A DNA stretch of 57,594 bases, taken from Welwitschia mirabilis (lineage: Eukaryota > Gnetophyta > Gnetopsida > Welwitschiales). Shown in pieces: positions 1-11,190 of this stretch. Position numbers and translations under genes: made by a program. The number at the start of each line of letters is the position of its first letter. The first letter of the stretch is position 1. The stretch is from NCBI GenBank assembly GCA_051453625.1, contig JBOZIK010000001.1:56334151-56391744 (forward strand), written 5' to 3'. The notes under the pieces were generated by a model. That model searched no databases. It was not told the DNA's origin and was given only the letters and a program-made list of their open reading frames with translations.

Positions 1-289
1 TAGGCACTATCCTAAAACTTATCCATTGTATATGATAAAACAAGTTAACATTCCATCAACTTTATACAAGATATTTTTTTTGTGGTAAAAACAAAGTTAG
101 AAATAAATATAGTATACAATTTTGACATCATTATTGTATGCAAACCAAAAGGGTCTATAGTTAAGTAATAATTATATTTGCTAATTAGTTCAAATCTTAT
201 AATGTGTTACTAGAGTCTAAATAGGATTTGATCCTAGGTTCCATTGTGCATGTTAGTTAATAATACTTAAAAAAAAGTATGGTTAATTA
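1..289. other. Unassigned AT-rich edge
   Basis: No coding signal or recognisable repeat boundary was found. It lies downstream, in element sense, of the gypsy reverse transcriptase relic and may hold the decayed rest of that element or unrelated sequence. Confidence 0.4.
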
Positions 290-960
290 GGGTAATAGAA
301 GTGAGGCTGTTACACTGACTCTCAATTGGGCCAATTCACTATTGTTTGTACTTTGTCATTATTCACACTAATTTCATCTTCTAAAATTACATGTCTTAAA
401 AAATTAATCCTTGTTAACCAAAATTTACACTTCTCAAGATTAAAATAAAATTAATTTCTTTTTAATGTATCCAACACTATCCTTAAAAGTTTTTTGTGTT
501 TTTCTTTGGAAGATAAATATACCGAAATGTCATTAATAAATCCTACCACATATTCATTTAGATAAGCTCGTAAAATATTGTTCATGACTAACAAGTATGC
601 ATGTAGTAAATTAATATGTCCAAATAATACTACCCAAAATTCATAATGGCCATACCTAGTGTAAAATGTTATTTTAAAAAATTTCTTCCTCTTTGATTCT
701 AAGTTGATGGTATCCTAATTTGAGATCAATTTTGAAGAAAAATTTAGAAAACTTTATTTAATCAAATAAATCATCAATTCTAGGTAATGGGTCACTATCT
801 ATAATTGTTATCCTATTTAGCATTTTATAATCCATACATATCCTTACTTAGCCTAATCAATCCTTTATCAAAGAGTGCTATTAATGGAGTTTTCAATTCT
901 TCCAACTCAATAGCATACATTTTATATGTACCTTTATGATTAATTTTGTTCTTGTCTTAA
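290..960 (-). pseudogene. Ty3/gypsy reverse transcriptase relic
   Basis: The minus strand, read from about 960 down, gives successive pieces of a Ty3/gypsy RT. First comes an entry segment like ELKTPLIALFDKGLIRLS. Then LPRIDDLFD and KIDLKLGYHQLRIKE, then TRYGHYEFWV, then INDISVY where the family normally has VDDILVYS, then KCKFWL, and finally VNNDKVQTIVNWPN leading into the RNase H linker. The order and spacing are those of a plant gypsy element. The catalytic box is damaged (first Asp of the pair replaced by Asn), and stops and frameshifts are frequent, so it is dead. Its protease and gag lie at higher coordinates on the same strand. RNase H and integrase were not recognised before the window edge. 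Confidence 0.85.
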
Positions 961-1142
961 GAGTTATTTTGAAGTCTTCCTCTTGATTTAGAGGGCATCC
1001 TGATAGCTTTTAAAGAAAAACATCTAAAAATTTCTATATGACTAAAACTTATGAAATCTTTAGTTTTCTTTAAAGATAGAAACAAAATTTAATAATTCTA
1101 GAAGCTCACTCTTTTTTATCTTTATTCTTCATTTGCTTCCCT

Positions 1143-1436
1143 CTAATTAGCTTTTCCTGTATAGGTCCTAATACACTTGGTAAACATATTCTTTTCGCTT
1201 TCAAATCTATCACTTTCACTTTTGTGGTAACAATCTGTTTGTGCTTTATGTTCCTCTAGATAATTTATTTCCAGAATAATATCAAAGTAATCAAGCTTCA
1301 AGATTAATAATTGCACCCTAAAGTTATAACCACTTGTACATAATGTACACACAGGTGTTTCTCTAATTGTTTTGATTTGGTTACCATTAGGAAATTCTAC
1401 TATTAAGTGTTTGAAACTCTTAATTTTCAGAAACAT
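1143..1436 (-). pseudogene. Gypsy aspartic protease C-terminal part
   Basis: This is a 97-residue open stretch on the minus strand. It matches the second half of the retropepsin-like domain that precedes RT in plant gypsy polyproteins. Visible are a VCTLCTSGYNF-like strand, LLILKLDYFDIILEINYLEEH (in the family the equivalent of LDMSDFDVILGMDWL) and a following DC. The catalytic DSG loop would lie upstream and was not found intact. The stretch sits directly between the gag zinc knuckle and the RT relic, as expected for gag-PR-RT order. It is a surviving open segment of a broken polyprotein, not a host gene. Confidence 0.8.
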
Positions 1437-1440
1437 CTTT

Positions 1441-2600
1441 TAAGATATTATATATGAAATAAAAGAATCAAGTGATTTTAAATCTACTTAAATTTTCATT
1501 AAAAAGTTTAATAAAGTACCTACAGTTTCTAAAATCACTTTTAATTGACTACCTTCTTTGGAGACTGAGGTATATAACTTTCTAATATTTGTTGGAGTTA
1601 ATTCTTATTTCTTTCTTTCAAGGCAATTCCTGACCTAAGGAGGTCCTTGACATAGAAAACACGTTATGTCGGTAAAATCCCTAGTTTCATTTTTAGTAGA
1701 GTGATCATTTCTTAGTGTACCTTTAAATCTAGCTCTTCCTTTAGTTGGTTGATTTTGCATTCTTCATTATAGTTGTTATCTTTCCCTGTTATTAATTACA
1801 ACCATATTTACTCTTCCTCTTCTCTAATCATATCTGTATTGGTATTAAATGGTTTCTTCCTTAGTTGCATTCTTCTAGTATCTTGAGACATGCTCCTTTT
1901 CTCTTTGATGTTTTTATTCCTAATTTAAGACTCCTTACTAAGTCTGACCTTCTCTAAGGCCTATGTAATAATTATTAATTAAAATAGCTTAACTTAATTT
2001 TGATTCACTAGGTGTAAACTAGCCATCAATCTTCAAGCTTTTACTACTTCTTCACTATTTGCTAATTCAAGAACATATCTTAAAAGTTCCATAAATTTAT
2101 GCTCATATTAGACTATTATCATGAAGCCCTGTCTAAGATGGTAAGATTTCTTTGCTTTAGTATTTTTGAAAAATTCAGAGATATATCTACCTCTAAATCC
2201 TCTTTCAAATTTCTTCCCTATCATTTACTCTAAAAAAGATGGTTATAACTTTTTCACATCCCACCAAAGAGTTGTTTTTTTAACAACTTTACGAGTTACC
2301 AATATTATTTTTTATTCTACTATAAAACTAAATAATTCTAATTCTTTTTGGATGGAGATCAATCAAGCCTTTGCATCTGCCACATTAACCAAGCATCTAC
2401 ATCTGCCACATTATCCTTACCTTAAAAAGTTGAAGGATTTTTTCTTTTAAATTGCATTATCATTTTTCTAAGGGATTCTCCATTATTATTGGCATTGCTT
2501 TGATCATGTAGCTCTTGTTAACAACATTAACTAAAGTTTTGATTTTAGTAGATGGATTTACTTCTCTTTTTGGAGCCATGTTAGTCTTGTTATTAATTAA
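1441..2600 (-). pseudogene. Gypsy gag relic with CCHC knuckle
   Basis: The minus strand between the protease and the primer binding site should encode gag. The one clear landmark is a zinc knuckle at 1623-1661, read as CFLCQGPP*VRNC. It keeps the C-x2-C and final C of the plant gypsy form (C-F-L-C-x-G-P-H-x4-C), but the His is replaced by Pro and a stop follows. The rest of the segment is open only in short pieces. The 94-residue plus-strand frame over 2166-2450 overlaps it in the wrong direction and is best read as chance. Confidence 0.65.
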
Positions 2601-2621
2601 AATATACCTATCACCAAATGT

Positions 2622-2635
2622 TGGCTTTGATACCA
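2622..2635 (-). other. Primer binding site (initiator tRNA-Met)
   Basis: The minus strand reads TGGTATCAAAGCCA, one mismatch from the usual plant TGGTATCAGAGC complementary to the 3' end of initiator tRNA-Met. It lies two bases inside the LTR edge (GTGACA on the minus strand at 2638-2643) and upstream of the gag relic, so it fixes the orientation of the gypsy element. Confidence 0.8.
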
Positions 2636-2637
2636 AA

Positions 2638-3067
2638 TGTCACATCCACACAAATCAACTCAAAATATAAACATGCTCTATTTAAAAATCATGTAAAGTC
2701 CAACCAAAATGAAAACAATGCTTATGCAAAATTTTATAATTGAAGGAGGTCCCAAATATTAATATAAAATAACCAAATATATGAACTTTTATGCTAAACT
2801 TGTGTATAGGAAACATATGTTGGCCCTTATAATTTCTAAGCTAAAATGTTCATTTCAAATGATAAGATAAGTCCATAATTAATTTTACCTATTATTTTAT
2901 CCAATCAGAATGATTAAATAGTAGACTATAGTTTTATTAAGAAATATACTTATATTAAGGACACGGCAGATTATGTTACGACTACTGATTTGGGATCTTT
3001 TTAAAATAAACTTAACAAATATACTTATAAAGTTTCTTTTTTTTTTCCCCCTTTTTTTTGTCTGTGT

Positions 3068-3101
<34 letters not shown>

Positions 3102-3139
3102 TGATGAGTGCTTTCCACATGACTCAAGAAAGGAAAACA
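2638..3139 (-). repeat. 5' LTR of the gypsy element, outer end uncertain
   Basis: The inner edge is well placed: on the minus strand the LTR ends ..GGATGTGACA just before the PBS. The outer edge is a guess at an ACA at 3137-3139 (minus strand TGT). No second copy of this LTR is in the window, so the length cannot be checked. Confidence 0.5.
3062..3102. repeat. TG/CA dinucleotide microsatellite
   Basis: About 20 TG units with one C interruption, preceded by T- and C-rich homopolymer runs. The minus-strand frame across it, with its THTHTH stretch, is only the translation of this repeat. Confidence 0.95.
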
Positions 3140-3168
3140 TTAGCTACCATGTATATCACATGACCCTA

Positions 3169-3247
3169 ACAAAACAATAATTATGCCTCATAATTAAAAG
3201 GAATAAATAAATAAACAAATACAAAACAATAATTATGCCTCATAATT
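3169..3247. repeat. Short direct repeat, 27 bp twice
   Basis: The 27 bp beginning ACAAAACAATAATTATGCC occur at 3169-3195 and again at 3221-3247, separated by 25 bp of AAT-rich DNA. The copies are identical as far as I can see, which suggests a recent local slippage or repair event. Confidence 0.85.
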
Positions 3248-4129
3248 CACAAAGATTATGGACCGCAGCTAAGACAAGATAGAAGTGAGGAAAAAGAGTG
3301 GAAGTTAGGTAGTTGTGGGATACATGAAACTTAAAATCATATTTTCAAAAAGGATGACTAGAAGTGGTGGGACATGAGAATGTGATAAGGCCAAACTGAA
3401 AAGATATAACTTAAGTAAAGTTTAATATCAAATAGTGGTGCCTTAGAAAAATGCAAAAGCCACAAGGAAGATAATGCCATGGGCTGCCAACGATAAGGTT
3501 GCCAGTTGAAAATCAAAAAAATATTAAAAAAAAAAAAAGAAAAAAGAGAAAGGAAGAAAAGATAGCAATGGGCACTAGCCATAAGGAGGGATTACTGCAC
3601 ATTGGAAAAGTTAATGTAAAACTATCAATTGTAAATGACTTATTATAGGAAACAATAATTAAGACTTTATTAAGGTAATCTACTTAAAATTAATCATATC
3701 ACTTTAATAAATTAGAGAGATGACTAACCATTTTTCTTTTACAGTTTGTTGAGTGACTCACTCAATTGGATAAAAGAGGGATTTGCCTTAAAAATTGTAG
3801 AATATTTATAATATAACACTCAAGAAAATTTACTAAAGTTTTACCTTACAAAACTTTTCCAAATATTTAATCTTAGCCCTTAAATTATGAAACAAGAATA
3901 AATGTCTAATAGGTTTAATAATAAATTTTAATTCAAAAACAAAACAAAATATTTCAGTAATTTAAAAATTCTGCCCGTAATATGTTTTATATTTTTATGT
4001 TAAAAGAAGAAATTTTATTTTACATATATGGCCAAATGTTATTTTCAAATCATGCTTAGATGTAAAAATTTAAACCTTTAAAAAATGCAAACACTATTAT
4101 GTTATCTGACACTACATTTTGAAAATAAT
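3248..4129. other. Unassigned AT-rich stretch
   Basis: No gene or element was recognised. The 74-residue minus-strand frame at 3358-3582 is low complexity (Phe- and Leu-rich over an A/G-rich tract) and unconvincing. Confidence 0.4.
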
Positions 4130-4540
4130 GTGAGGAACGTACAAGTCCCATCCCTCATTTTTACCCCACTACAAAAGGAGGTTATTTTGGCCAAATAACA
4201 GCAAATTTTCCCCAGGTAAGAAGAAATAGCGTGCCGCAGAAGCTCTTGGGAAGCAAGCGGAAAACCCCGGGAGTATAAGATGTTTTTAACGAAGGAAGAA
4301 TTAAGAAGCTACGATCAGAATTTCCTGCTGCACAGGCTAACTCCGAGTGTGAAACAAATGGGGTAAAAAGGAAACACCAAAGAAAAATATTTCCTTCAAC
4401 ATCCTAGATCTGACAGATGGCCATAGGCACCTATTCGATATGCGTGAATTTTTTATCTGTGGGTTTCTGTATTCCGTTGGCTTATTGGTGATCTTTATAG
4501 ATTTTTATTTCCATAAGAAGATTTGGATTTTCAAAGGATA
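4130..4540 (+). other. GC-richer exon-like island, unassigned
   Basis: Base composition rises clearly here. The segment contains CCCCAGGTAAGAAG at about 4211, a perfect-looking splice donor context (AG|GTAAG). It also has a short frame starting ATG at 4279 (MFLTKEELRSYDQN...) of 28 codons, and a second one at 4440-4631 with a hydrophobic N-terminus. It could be the 5' end of a host gene, a captured gene fragment or unique intergenic DNA. I do not recognise a protein family. Confidence 0.3.
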
Positions 4541-5559
4541 TCACAAGAAAGGGAAAGATTTACTTTTCAAGCATAAAAAATTTTCAAAAACATGTTTACA
4601 ATTTAACATTTTTCAAATTCATAAGAAATAAGATTCATGCAAGAAAATCTTTGAACATATAGAAAAATACGATAGAAAGATTTCAGACCAATTAAAAATA
4701 TAAAACATAGTTATAAAACTTTATAAGAAATAAAAGAAATCAGAGAATTTAAAAAGAAAATAAGAATTTCTTTGGATCACACAGGGATGCAATAACCTAG
4801 GACCATACTAGTGATTTGATGTGACATTTTCTAAGCTTTAAAATTTCAATGTACAAGCTCAAAAGACTTCAAGATTCCAAAGACTCTAAAGCTTTGAAAG
4901 CTTCAAGGTATAAGGTCACTAAAATTCAAGACTAGAAGATATTCAAAAGGACAAGACTAGAGGAAGAGAGTCCTATTTATAAGAAGGAGATGAAATGGAA
5001 TAGAGAATATCTCCACTACTATCTTAGGAAAAATAATTATGATTCCCTACCCCCAACTTGCTACTTTTCCTAGCCACTGGGTAAATTTAATATTTCATCA
5101 TGATAATAGTAAATTCACAACATACTAAAAATCTTGTACCAATAATAAGTAAATAATAGCTAAGAAAATATGCCTTTATCATCAATACATAAGTTACATA
5201 ATTCAAAATTCCTAGAATTTTCCAAAGTAAGTACAAAGAAGATAAAGCTTACTCACATGACATCTTACTATTTTTAGAAAAGATAAAGGATCAATGGTAT
5301 TTACGCAAATAAGCCATCCAAAGTAAAATTCCAAAATTTTAAAAGCATATCACTACTTGTAATTATAAGAAAAAGAAACTAAATAAAAATTACTTTTATT
5401 TATTTAATAAAGGTAAGGAACTTAGCAAGTAATTTTAATAGAAACATTAAGATAATATTTTGGCACATATAAATATTTTACCATATGGTAATAAATCTTT
5501 TATCATGCAAAACGTTAGTTGGAATTATATTATTTATTCATTTTTATATAATTTATAGA
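4541..5559. other. Unassigned AT-rich stretch
   Basis: Nothing recognised. A run of AAG/CTTC-rich short repeats lies around 4850-4990. This side is where the 3' end of the copia pol relic should continue, but no LTR edge could be placed. Confidence 0.35.
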
Positions 5560-6900
5560 AAATAATTTATTTTAAATTGAATGTAACATGAGGATCTCAA
5601 GAAGTTAAGTATCATGTTGTAGATCTCCTAATATCCCTGCATCCACTAAAATTGGAATCTAAGTATGCCGTTGCTTAAATTTATCATTCCCTTTAAATTT
5701 AAGGCCAAGATTTATTGTCTTGTTTAGGTACCTGAGAATCCAAATCGCTACATGATAATGACTTTCTTTTGCTTTTATCATATATATTGCTAACATCCTA
5801 GTTGCATATGCAATGTTAGGTATAGTATTAGTAACATGCATGCAATATATGAGGCTTCCAACAAGCATGCAATATAAAGTGGTATTTGCATCTGGAAAAT
5901 CTTCATCAGATGATAATTTCATATTCTATTCCATTGGTGTTTAGATCATCATTTCATTCTTCATTCCAAATTTCTTTGGCATATCACGAATTTGCTTCAT
6001 TTGTCCTATAAATATATTTCCATCATTATATAGTACTTCTACATTCAAATAGTATCTCACTAAGCCTAACTCAGTGATACTAAATTATCTAGCCAGATTT
6101 TTCTTTGCCTTTTCAATTACTGTTTCATTATTTCGAGTGATCAAAATGTCATCCACAAATACAATGAGAAATGTGCTTCTACCATGAGAATGCTTGATAA
6201 ATAGTGTTGCATCTGTGTCTTAATAATACCACATTTCAAAGCCCAAATTGACTAAGCCATTTTCTAGTTTAGTGTATTAAGTGTGAGGTGATTGTTTTAA
6301 TCTATACAAAGACTTCGCAAGTTTTCACAACTTATGCTCTCATCCTTTAACTTTAAATCCTTCAAGTTGAGTCATATAGACATCTTCCTCAAGTTATCCA
6401 TTAAGGAATGTAGTTTTGAAATCAAGTTGATGCATTTTCCATCCCTTCTATGATGCTAATACAATTAAGGTGTGGATGGTCTACCATTTAGTAGGCGATA
6501 TAAATACTTTTATGTAGTCAATTCCATGTTTCTAAGTGAAACCTTTTGGTATAATCTTGCCTTCGCTTGTTAAGTGTTCAATCAGATTTATACTTGTTCC
6601 TAAACACCCACTTATTTCTTACTTCTTTCCTACCAAGTGGTAAGTACATCATCTCCCAAGTGCTATTTTTTATAAGTGATTCATACTCTATACAATGGCA
6701 TGTCTTCACTTTAGAAACCTATTTGCTTCCTTGAACTTGGTAGATTCTTCATTACAAGTAAGACAAAGATCTTTCAATTCCTCTTTATCTTCCTTCCATA
6801 GTAAATTCCACTTTTCTTATGAGTACTATTTTTATCTCCTTCATTAAGTTTTACCTCCTTCAAAATCTCACAAGATTTAGGACTTTCTTAATTGATGAGA
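5560..6900 (-). pseudogene. Ty1/copia pol relic (RT and RNase H)
   Basis: Read on the minus strand from about 6900 down, copia pol motifs appear in order. They are a KWVFRNK-like RT entry, a segment like EDVYMTQPEGF (here DNLRKMSI*LNLKDLK), LFIKHSHGRSTFLIVFVDDILI with an intact FVDD at 6149-6160, then YYLNVEVL. These are followed by the well-preserved stretch at 5659-5922 with YCMLVGSLIYCMHVTNTIPNIAYA (family: YRQLVGSLMYLTLTRPDITYAV) and ILRYLNKTINLGLKF. RNase H follows near 5600-5650 as YLDSNFSGCRDIRRSTT. There are several stops and frameshifts. No LTR or integrase was identified, so this is a truncated dead copy. Confidence 0.85.
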
Positions 6901-7179
6901 GTTTGTTAGTGTATCCTTACATCAAGATCATTATGATTAGAAGTTTATTCCTAATTAATATTATCAAATGAAATATCCTGCATCACCCATCTTAGATACT
7001 ATATTTGATAGAGAGATTGTTAACTTCTTAAACCAACGTGCCCACCTAGTACAAGTACTTGTTGTTGTGTCTCTGGTAATTGCTAAAGCCAAAGAGCAAC
7101 TCAGTTATCACAGTTGAATTCATCCAGTACTTCTAGAGTTTATTTTCTAAAAGAATGTAAGAATACACTATGGGGCCAA
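6901..7179. other. Junction region between copia and LINE relics
   Basis: No motif recognised. It probably contains the broken upstream end of the copia relic and the start of the plus-strand LINE relic. Confidence 0.3.
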
Positions 7180-7640
7180 TCATATTTAATGATCAATACT
7201 ACTTTCATAACTAACATGTTGCATAAGATGAAATTTTAAAGGCCCTACACTCTATGAAAAAGAATCATACTCCCAGACAAAATGGATTTATTATAAACTT
7301 CTTTTAGATCTACTAAAATATGATCAAGTATGATATTGATGTTGTGGTTTAAAAGGCTTTAAATAAAGGAATCTTTTACTAGCCCCTCAATGATGTGCAT
7401 ATCATTTTAATTCTAAAAATAGAGGATGCTACTAATCCATTACATTATCACCCTAATAGTCTTTGTAATGTTTTTTTAAAAGATATGCATAAAAATCATT
7501 ATGAGATGTCTTAAAACTTTTCTTCCTGATTTGATTCATTCCTCTCAATCTATTTTTATCTCTGATCATCTTATTCATTATAACATTATCTTAACCAATG
7601 TGTTCATGGTTGAATAGTGTTATTCCTTGTGAGAGATGTG
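7180..7640 (+). pseudogene. L1-type LINE reverse transcriptase relic
   Basis: One plus-strand frame from 7227, interrupted by stops but not shifted, reads DEILKALHSMKKNHTPRQNG, then FIINFF, then KYDIDVVV*KALNKG, then LNDVHIILILKIEDATNPLH and YHPNSLCNVF. This follows the plant L1 consensus of PDGF..FF....W..V..DV, LN.T.I.LIPK..P....DYRPISLCNV. It is the N-terminal part of the RT domain. The catalytic FADD region lies further on and was not found. No endonuclease or poly-A tail was recognised, so this is a short fragment. Confidence 0.8.
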
Positions 7641-7770
7641 AACATCAACAAAATAAACTAGGTAAGCACCCAGTATCATTCTTCCATAGGAATAATTGAG
7701 GTAACTTAATAGAAGTAACATAATGTTAATAGTCCTATAATTAAATCAAAACAAATGGAAAACCAATAGT
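7641..7770. other. Unassigned
   Basis: Short AT-rich spacer between the LINE relic and a tandem duplication; nothing recognised. Confidence 0.3.
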
Positions 7771-8035
7771 TGAGATTTTTGATGAATTTTAATTGATGAC
7801 ATAGGAAAATAAATAAGCTCCAAAGTTTTAGCTTGACTTATCCAACATTTTACTTTCACTTCAATAATGTCCTATAATTCTTGAAACATAAGCTTAAATT
7901 ATTGAGATTTTTGGTGAACTTTAATTAGTGACATAGGAAAATAAACAAACTTCAAAGTTCTAGATTGACTTATCCAACATTTTACCTTCACTTCAATGAT
8001 GTCTTGTAATTCTTAAAACATCAGGTCAAATTATC
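7771..8035. repeat. Tandem duplication, about 142-bp unit
   Basis: Two adjacent copies begin TGAGATTTTTGATGAATTTT (7771) and TGAGATTTTTGGTGAACTTT (7913). Both continue through a shared CTTATCCAACATTTTAC block to a TTAAATTAT/GTCAAATTAT end. The copies differ at scattered positions, so the duplication is not recent. Confidence 0.85.
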
Positions 8036-9310
8036 AAGTCACGATGGCTCAAGTATGATAACATAATCTCATTTACCACATAAGTGTTGATGATATTAAT
8101 AGTCACTTTCATCCTTCATATCCCTTTATAAACATAGAATATAAGGATAATTGTATGTAAGATCTATAATATAACAATAATTAAAATAAGTTAACCTTGG
8201 AGAATTCACTCAGTATATAAAAACCTTGATAATGTAATTTGACCTAAGGATTAAAAGTACTAGTTGCATGCACTAAAAAGCAAAGAATAAAAAACTACGT
8301 CTTATATTAAAACAAGGAATAATCTTATATAAGAACTAAAAGTANNNNNNNNNNNNNNNNNNNNNNNNNNNATAAACAACCACTCTTAATGTAAATTAAG
8401 AAAATATATTACATCAAAGGAGGAAGATGAAACTAGAATAGATTCTTTAAACTAGCCTTAAAACAAGTTTACTTTTAAGAGAGGTGCTTAGAAATCCATG
8501 TCGACCTAATGCCCTAAGTATTCCTAGTATACTCACCCACTAGAAGATCCTTTACAATAAGGGCTTAAAGCCCTCTTATAGATAAGGGAAGCATTAAGAA
8601 CCTTTAACTTATAGTGGTTGGTGGTAGTTACAAACAAGGGGGGTTACACTCTAGGCAATTACATTTTATGAGATTACAATTTTTATTCAGTAATGTTAGG
8701 TAAAATCTTCATTTGTAAAAGTAGTAATGATTTGATTTTTGGATGATTTTTCTTTTACCATCAGATGTTATTACCATGCATTTTTCATGTCATTGCACTC
8801 CTCATTGCTACATGTCACTACCATGTCTCACTTTGTACCTCTACTATGTATCATTAAAGTTAATGATTATTTCTAATTTAAGTTTTTACTAAGTCCCCAA
8901 GTGGAATGTGATGCATGTCACATGAAAAGTTCCCAACATAGGTTTTAATGCATTCTACCTTAAAAGACTAGTAACATTAATGGCCAAGATGATAGCACTG
9001 ACATTTTTTGATGATTTTCTTCCAAACTTTATCTTGTTATTCTAAATGAAATAAAGAATCTAAAATTGTCATGGAAAGGTGCATAAGTGTAAAACAATTA
9101 TGTTAAAAAGGGTAAAAGACATTATTTTAGGATTAAATAGCAATTTTAATATCTTTAAGTATGCTAAATTAGTCAATTATACTTAGTCTAATTTTCAATT
9201 CCTATATGTTAACACATCCTCTAACTAGACTTTTGCTAGTTTCTTAGTGAAAAATTAAAAAAGAAATGATTAACATGGAAAAATTATGTAATAAAAAACA
9301 CTCAAGTATG
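8036..9310. other. Unassigned AT-rich stretch with a 27-N gap
   Basis: Contains a sequencing gap at 8345-8371. No coding signal and no element termini recognised. Confidence 0.4.
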
Positions 9311-11190
9311 AAAATGATATAACTTTTGAAAAAAATTTATTGATTTTTAAAAATAAGGCATCAAAATTAGCAAAATTCATTGAAAAATGGATGTCATTGT
9401 CCATAAACAAAATTGAACTTTGTCCTAAAAGTTTTAAAGATAGAAAATTTTATATAACTTTTGAGAACAACAAATTTTTCATTACATGGCTTTTTAACAA
9501 TATAAGCTAGATAAACACTTTGATGTAATACACTAATATACATAAAATATTAAAAGTAAGGTACTCTTAGAAATAATGAACAATCACTATTTTGCAAGTT
9601 AGGATTATTATAAAGGGAAGTAGAATGGGACTAAAGGTTGATATGAAAAAAATGAAGGTAAGATGTGATGATCGACAATGGATTACCATCAGGTTTTGGA
9701 AAAATCTAGTGGGAAAAAAATTTTGAAAAAACTATAAACGAGATGGGTAATGTTGTAGAAGAATTTGGAAGTAAAAATTGAAAAATGGATGGTAATTCTA
9801 GTAAGGAATAGTAGTAGCACTAGTTATTTTAAAATTCTAAGATTAAAAATTTATAAAATAGTTTATTAGTCAAAATGATAGAGTTCGATGCTACAGGATG
9901 AACTTAATGATGAATGAAGTAATAGAACAGGGATGTGATGTAAATTTACACTACATGATGAAAAATCATTACTACTAAAGCTTTTATTTATAATGAATAC
10001 TAATCCAAACACCTATGAATGCAAAAAAATAGAAGGCCTAAATTAATGGCCACTTTATTAAAGTTTTTATAAATTGTTAAATGGATCGCAATATTAAACA
10101 AATAAGATATCCTTTAAGTAAACATATAAAAATCTAAAAACTAGTAAGCAAATTTTCAAGTACAAAAGTTAAATAAAGAAATCATAAAAGTATCTCCAAA
10201 TCCTACCTTTTCTGTTTAATTTTTACTTTTATGGAAATGATATAACTTTTGAAAAAAATTTACCAATTTTTAAAAATAATGCATCAAAATCAACAAAATT
10301 CATTGAAACATGGAGGTCATATTCTCAACCAAAACTAAACTTTACCCTCAAAGTTTTAAAGATAAAAAATTTCATACAATTTTTAAGAACAACAAATTTT
10401 TCATTACATGGGTTTTTAACACTACAAGCTCGAAAAACACTTTAATGTAATACATTATAATGCAAAACAAAAACTATAATGCATAAAATGTTAAAACAAG
10501 ATACTCTTAGAAATAATGATCTATTACTATTTTGCAAAGTAGAATTATTATGAAAATTAGGAGAATGGGACTAAAGGTGAAAATGAAAGTAAAAATGAAG
10601 GTAAGATGTGATGGTCAAAAATGGATTATAGTTAGTTTCTAAAAACATTAAGTAGGAAAATAAAATCTAAAAAGACTATACATAAGATGGGTGATGTTGC
10701 AAAAGAATTTGGAAGTAAAAATTAAAAATGGACAATAGTTTCAGTAAGGACTAGTAACAACATTGGTCATTTTGTGAGTTTGAGAGTAAAAGTTTATGAA
10801 ATGGTTTATTAGCCAAAAGATAGGATTTGATGTTACAGGTTAAGCTCAATGGTAAATGAAATGAACAGAATAGAGATGGAATGGAAATTTGCACTACATG
10901 TTGAAAAATCATTACTACTAAAGATTTTATTTATAATGCATGACAATGAAATGAAAACTAATGTAAACACCTATGAATGCAAAAGCTAGAAGGCCTAAAT
11001 TAATGACCACGTTATTGAAATTTTTACCAACTATTAAATGGATTACAATGTTAAATGAACAAGGTATCCTTTAAGCAAACCTATAAAAATGCAAAAATTA
11101 TTAATTAAATTTTTAATTACAAAAGTTAAAGAAAGTAACCATAAAAGTATCTCCAAATCCTACCTTTTATTTTAAGTTTTTACCCTTTCC
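9311..11190. repeat. Large tandem duplication, about 923-957 bp per unit
   Basis: Unit 1 is 9311-10233 and unit 2 is 10234-11190, head to tail with no spacer. Shared landmarks are the start AAATGATATAACTTTTGAAA, a CAACAAATTTTTCATTACATGG block, an AAAAATCATTACTACTAAAG block, AAGGCCTAAATTAATG, and the end CATAAAAGTATCTCCAAATC. The units differ by many substitutions and small indels. No long frame, LTR-like terminus or known element was recognised in the unit. Confidence 0.85.

Noticed and set aside
2897-3127. 76-residue minus-strand frame with a His/Thr repeat
   Set aside because: It is the translation of the TG microsatellite and adjoining poly-T; there is no protein family.
4279-4365. Short frame with LTKEELRSYD resembling the start of a cytochrome-b5-like steroid-binding domain
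   Set aside because: Only about eight residues agree and the downstream sequence does not continue the domain.
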